Source: Pseudomonadota bacterium (GTDB lineage Bacteria; Pseudomonadota; Gammaproteobacteria; Steroidobacterales; Steroidobacteraceae). Taken from it: a stretch of DNA of 34,454 nt. How positions within the stretch are numbered: the stretch's first letter is position 1; the number at the start of each line of letters is the position of its first letter. A program made the position numbers and the translations under genes. The notes beneath the pieces are model-generated. The model was not told where the DNA came from. It searched no databases and was given only the letters and a program-made list of their open reading frames with translations. The stretch covers positions 1-34,454 of the forward strand of contig JAFAGC010000036.1 of assembly GCA_023423065.1 (NCBI GenBank). The letters are read 5' to 3'. Positions 33,657 through 34,454 of this stretch are shown in pieces.

Positions 33657-34405
33657 CCCGGCCGACCGCGGTAATCGCCGAAGACGAAGCGCCGCAGCGG
33701 CGGGAGCTGCGCGCGATGCTGGCCGAATTGTGGCCGGAGCTGGAGGTCGTGTCCGAATGCGAGGACGGCCTCGCGGCGCTCGATGCATTGACGCAATACC
33801 GGCCGCGGGTGGCGTTCCTCGACATCCGCATGCCGGGCGTGAGCGGACTCGAAGTCGCCCGGGCCGCCGGCGCGGCGTGTCAGGTGATCTTCATCACCGC
33901 GTACGACGAATATGCGCTGAAGGCGTTCGACGAGGGCGCGGTGGACTATCTATTGAAGCCGGTGAGCCGCGATCGGCTGCAACGCGCGGTCGAACGCACG
34001 CGCGCCCGGCTTCCGGGTGGAGCGCCGGACATCGCGGCGCTGCTCGACCTGGTGCAGTCGCGTCTCGCACCGGGGCGGCAGGGCATCAAGTGGATCACCG
34101 CGAGCGTCGGCAACTCCGTGAAGATGTTCGCCGTAGACGACGTCCTGTTCTTCCAGGCGCAGGACAAGTACACGCGCGTGGTGACCGCGAACGGCACAGG
34201 CCACATCCGCACCCCGCTCAAGGAACTGCTGCCCGCGCTCGATTCCGGGACGTTCTGGCAGGTCCACCGCAGCGTGATCGTGCGCGTGTCCGCGATCCAC
34301 ACCGTCGACAAGGGCGAAGACGGCAAGCTGCGCCTCACCGTCCGCGGCCACGATGAAGTGCTCCCCGTCAGCAGCGCATTCCAGCACCGCTTCCGCGGCA
34401 TGTAG
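33653..34405 (+). CDS. LytTR-family response regulator
   Basis: 250 residues, GTG 33653 (GTGA overlap with the kinase). The REC domain (1-120) has the acidic pair EDE (9-11), phospho-acceptor D57 in FLDIRMPG, T83 in FITAYDE, and the conserved Lys in LLKPV. The LytTR DNA-binding domain (around 145-250) has ASVGNSVKMFAVDDVLFFQA and FWQVHRSVIVRV, typical of the AlgR/LytR family. It probably controls genes according to the kinase encoded just upstream. Whether it regulates the P460-type or nap genes cannot be told; no clear pair of LytTR sites was found. Confidence 0.93.
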   Translation: MTRPTAVIAEDEAPQRRELRAMLAELWPELEVVSECEDGLAALDALTQYRPRVAFLDIRMPGVSGLEVARAAGAACQVIFITAYDEYALKAFDEGAVDYLLKPVSRDRLQRAVERTRARLPGGAPDIAALLDLVQSRLAPGRQGIKWITASVGNSVKMFAVDDVLFFQAQDKYTRVVTANGTGHIRTPLKELLPALDSGTFWQVHRSVIVRVSAIHTVDKGEDGKLRLTVRGHDEVLPVSSAFQHRFRGM

Positions 34406-34410
34406 AAGAG

Positions 34411-34424
34411 GGTGCCTGGCACGG
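34411..34424. repeat. Short palindrome GTGCCTGGCAC after the last gene
   Basis: GGTGCCTGGCAC with GTGCC-T-GGCAC inverted arms lies just behind the response regulator stop. This sequence is a recurrent intergenic element in many GC-rich proteobacteria and may be a remnant of a repeat family. Only one copy was noticed in the window and it may also be chance. Confidence 0.3.
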
Positions 34425-34454
34425 AAAATCCGGGAGAAGCGGACGTCCGTCGCT

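Overview
The window looks like a stretch of a GC-rich proteobacterial chromosome (a gamma- or betaproteobacterium is the best guess; genus not determinable by eye) in two parts. Bases 1 to about 16,250 are the end of an integrated mobile island. Its right edge is a tyrosine integrase whose stop lies 7 bp from the 3' end of a tRNA-Arg(ACG) gene. The left edge is outside the window, since no copy of the tRNA 3' end was found further left. The island is visibly less GC-rich than the right half and its genes are mostly of unknown function.

Island layout, left to right: a probably frameshifted unknown gene (121-1232, +); a three-gene minus-strand operon of unknowns (4052 to 1391); a five-gene plus-strand operon with almost every junction overlapping (4356-9038), encoding a PD-(D/E)XK-type nuclease, a small HEPN-like protein, an LA2681-type HEPN protein, a Cys/His-motif protein and a protein with ADP-ribosyltransferase-like motifs; and a convergent four-gene minus-strand operon (13848 to 9044), encoding a Fic protein with an AbiEi-like N-terminus, an overlooked 54-residue protein, a 576-residue unknown with a C-terminal HEPN-like motif and a Schlafen/AlbA_2 protein. 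The last operon starts in four 24-bp tandem repeats that contain its likely promoter. Next come a mobC gene without a relaxase, a possible nic site, an excisionase-like gene and the integrase. The two convergent operons end 5 bp apart. They are the best candidates for uncharacterised defence or toxin systems.

The right half is ordinary GC-rich chromosome with tightly overlapping operons. At 16686-22051 lies a stressosome-type operon: rsbR, rsbS, rsbT, a fused ATPase/SpoIIE phosphatase, a histidine kinase and a REC-PAS-kinase-REC hybrid. At 22159-27339 lies a copper-resistance operon: a MerR-type regulator with its own MerR-type promoter, a Cu(I) P-type ATPase, a Tat-exported multicopper oxidase CopA/PcoA and the outer-membrane protein CopB/PcoB. 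On the minus strand, 31354 to 27340 is a periplasmic nitrate reductase operon, napEDABC. Divergent from it are a cytochrome P460-family c-type haem protein (31779-32402) and a LytS/LytT-like kinase and LytTR response regulator (32421-34405).

Together the backbone genes suggest a bacterium that meets low oxygen, nitrate or nitrogen oxides and copper, and that has an elaborate phosphorelay-linked stress module. The island adds a load of HEPN-, Fic-, nuclease- and AlbA_2-type proteins typical of defence islands. All functional assignments rest on motifs read by eye; no database search was possible.
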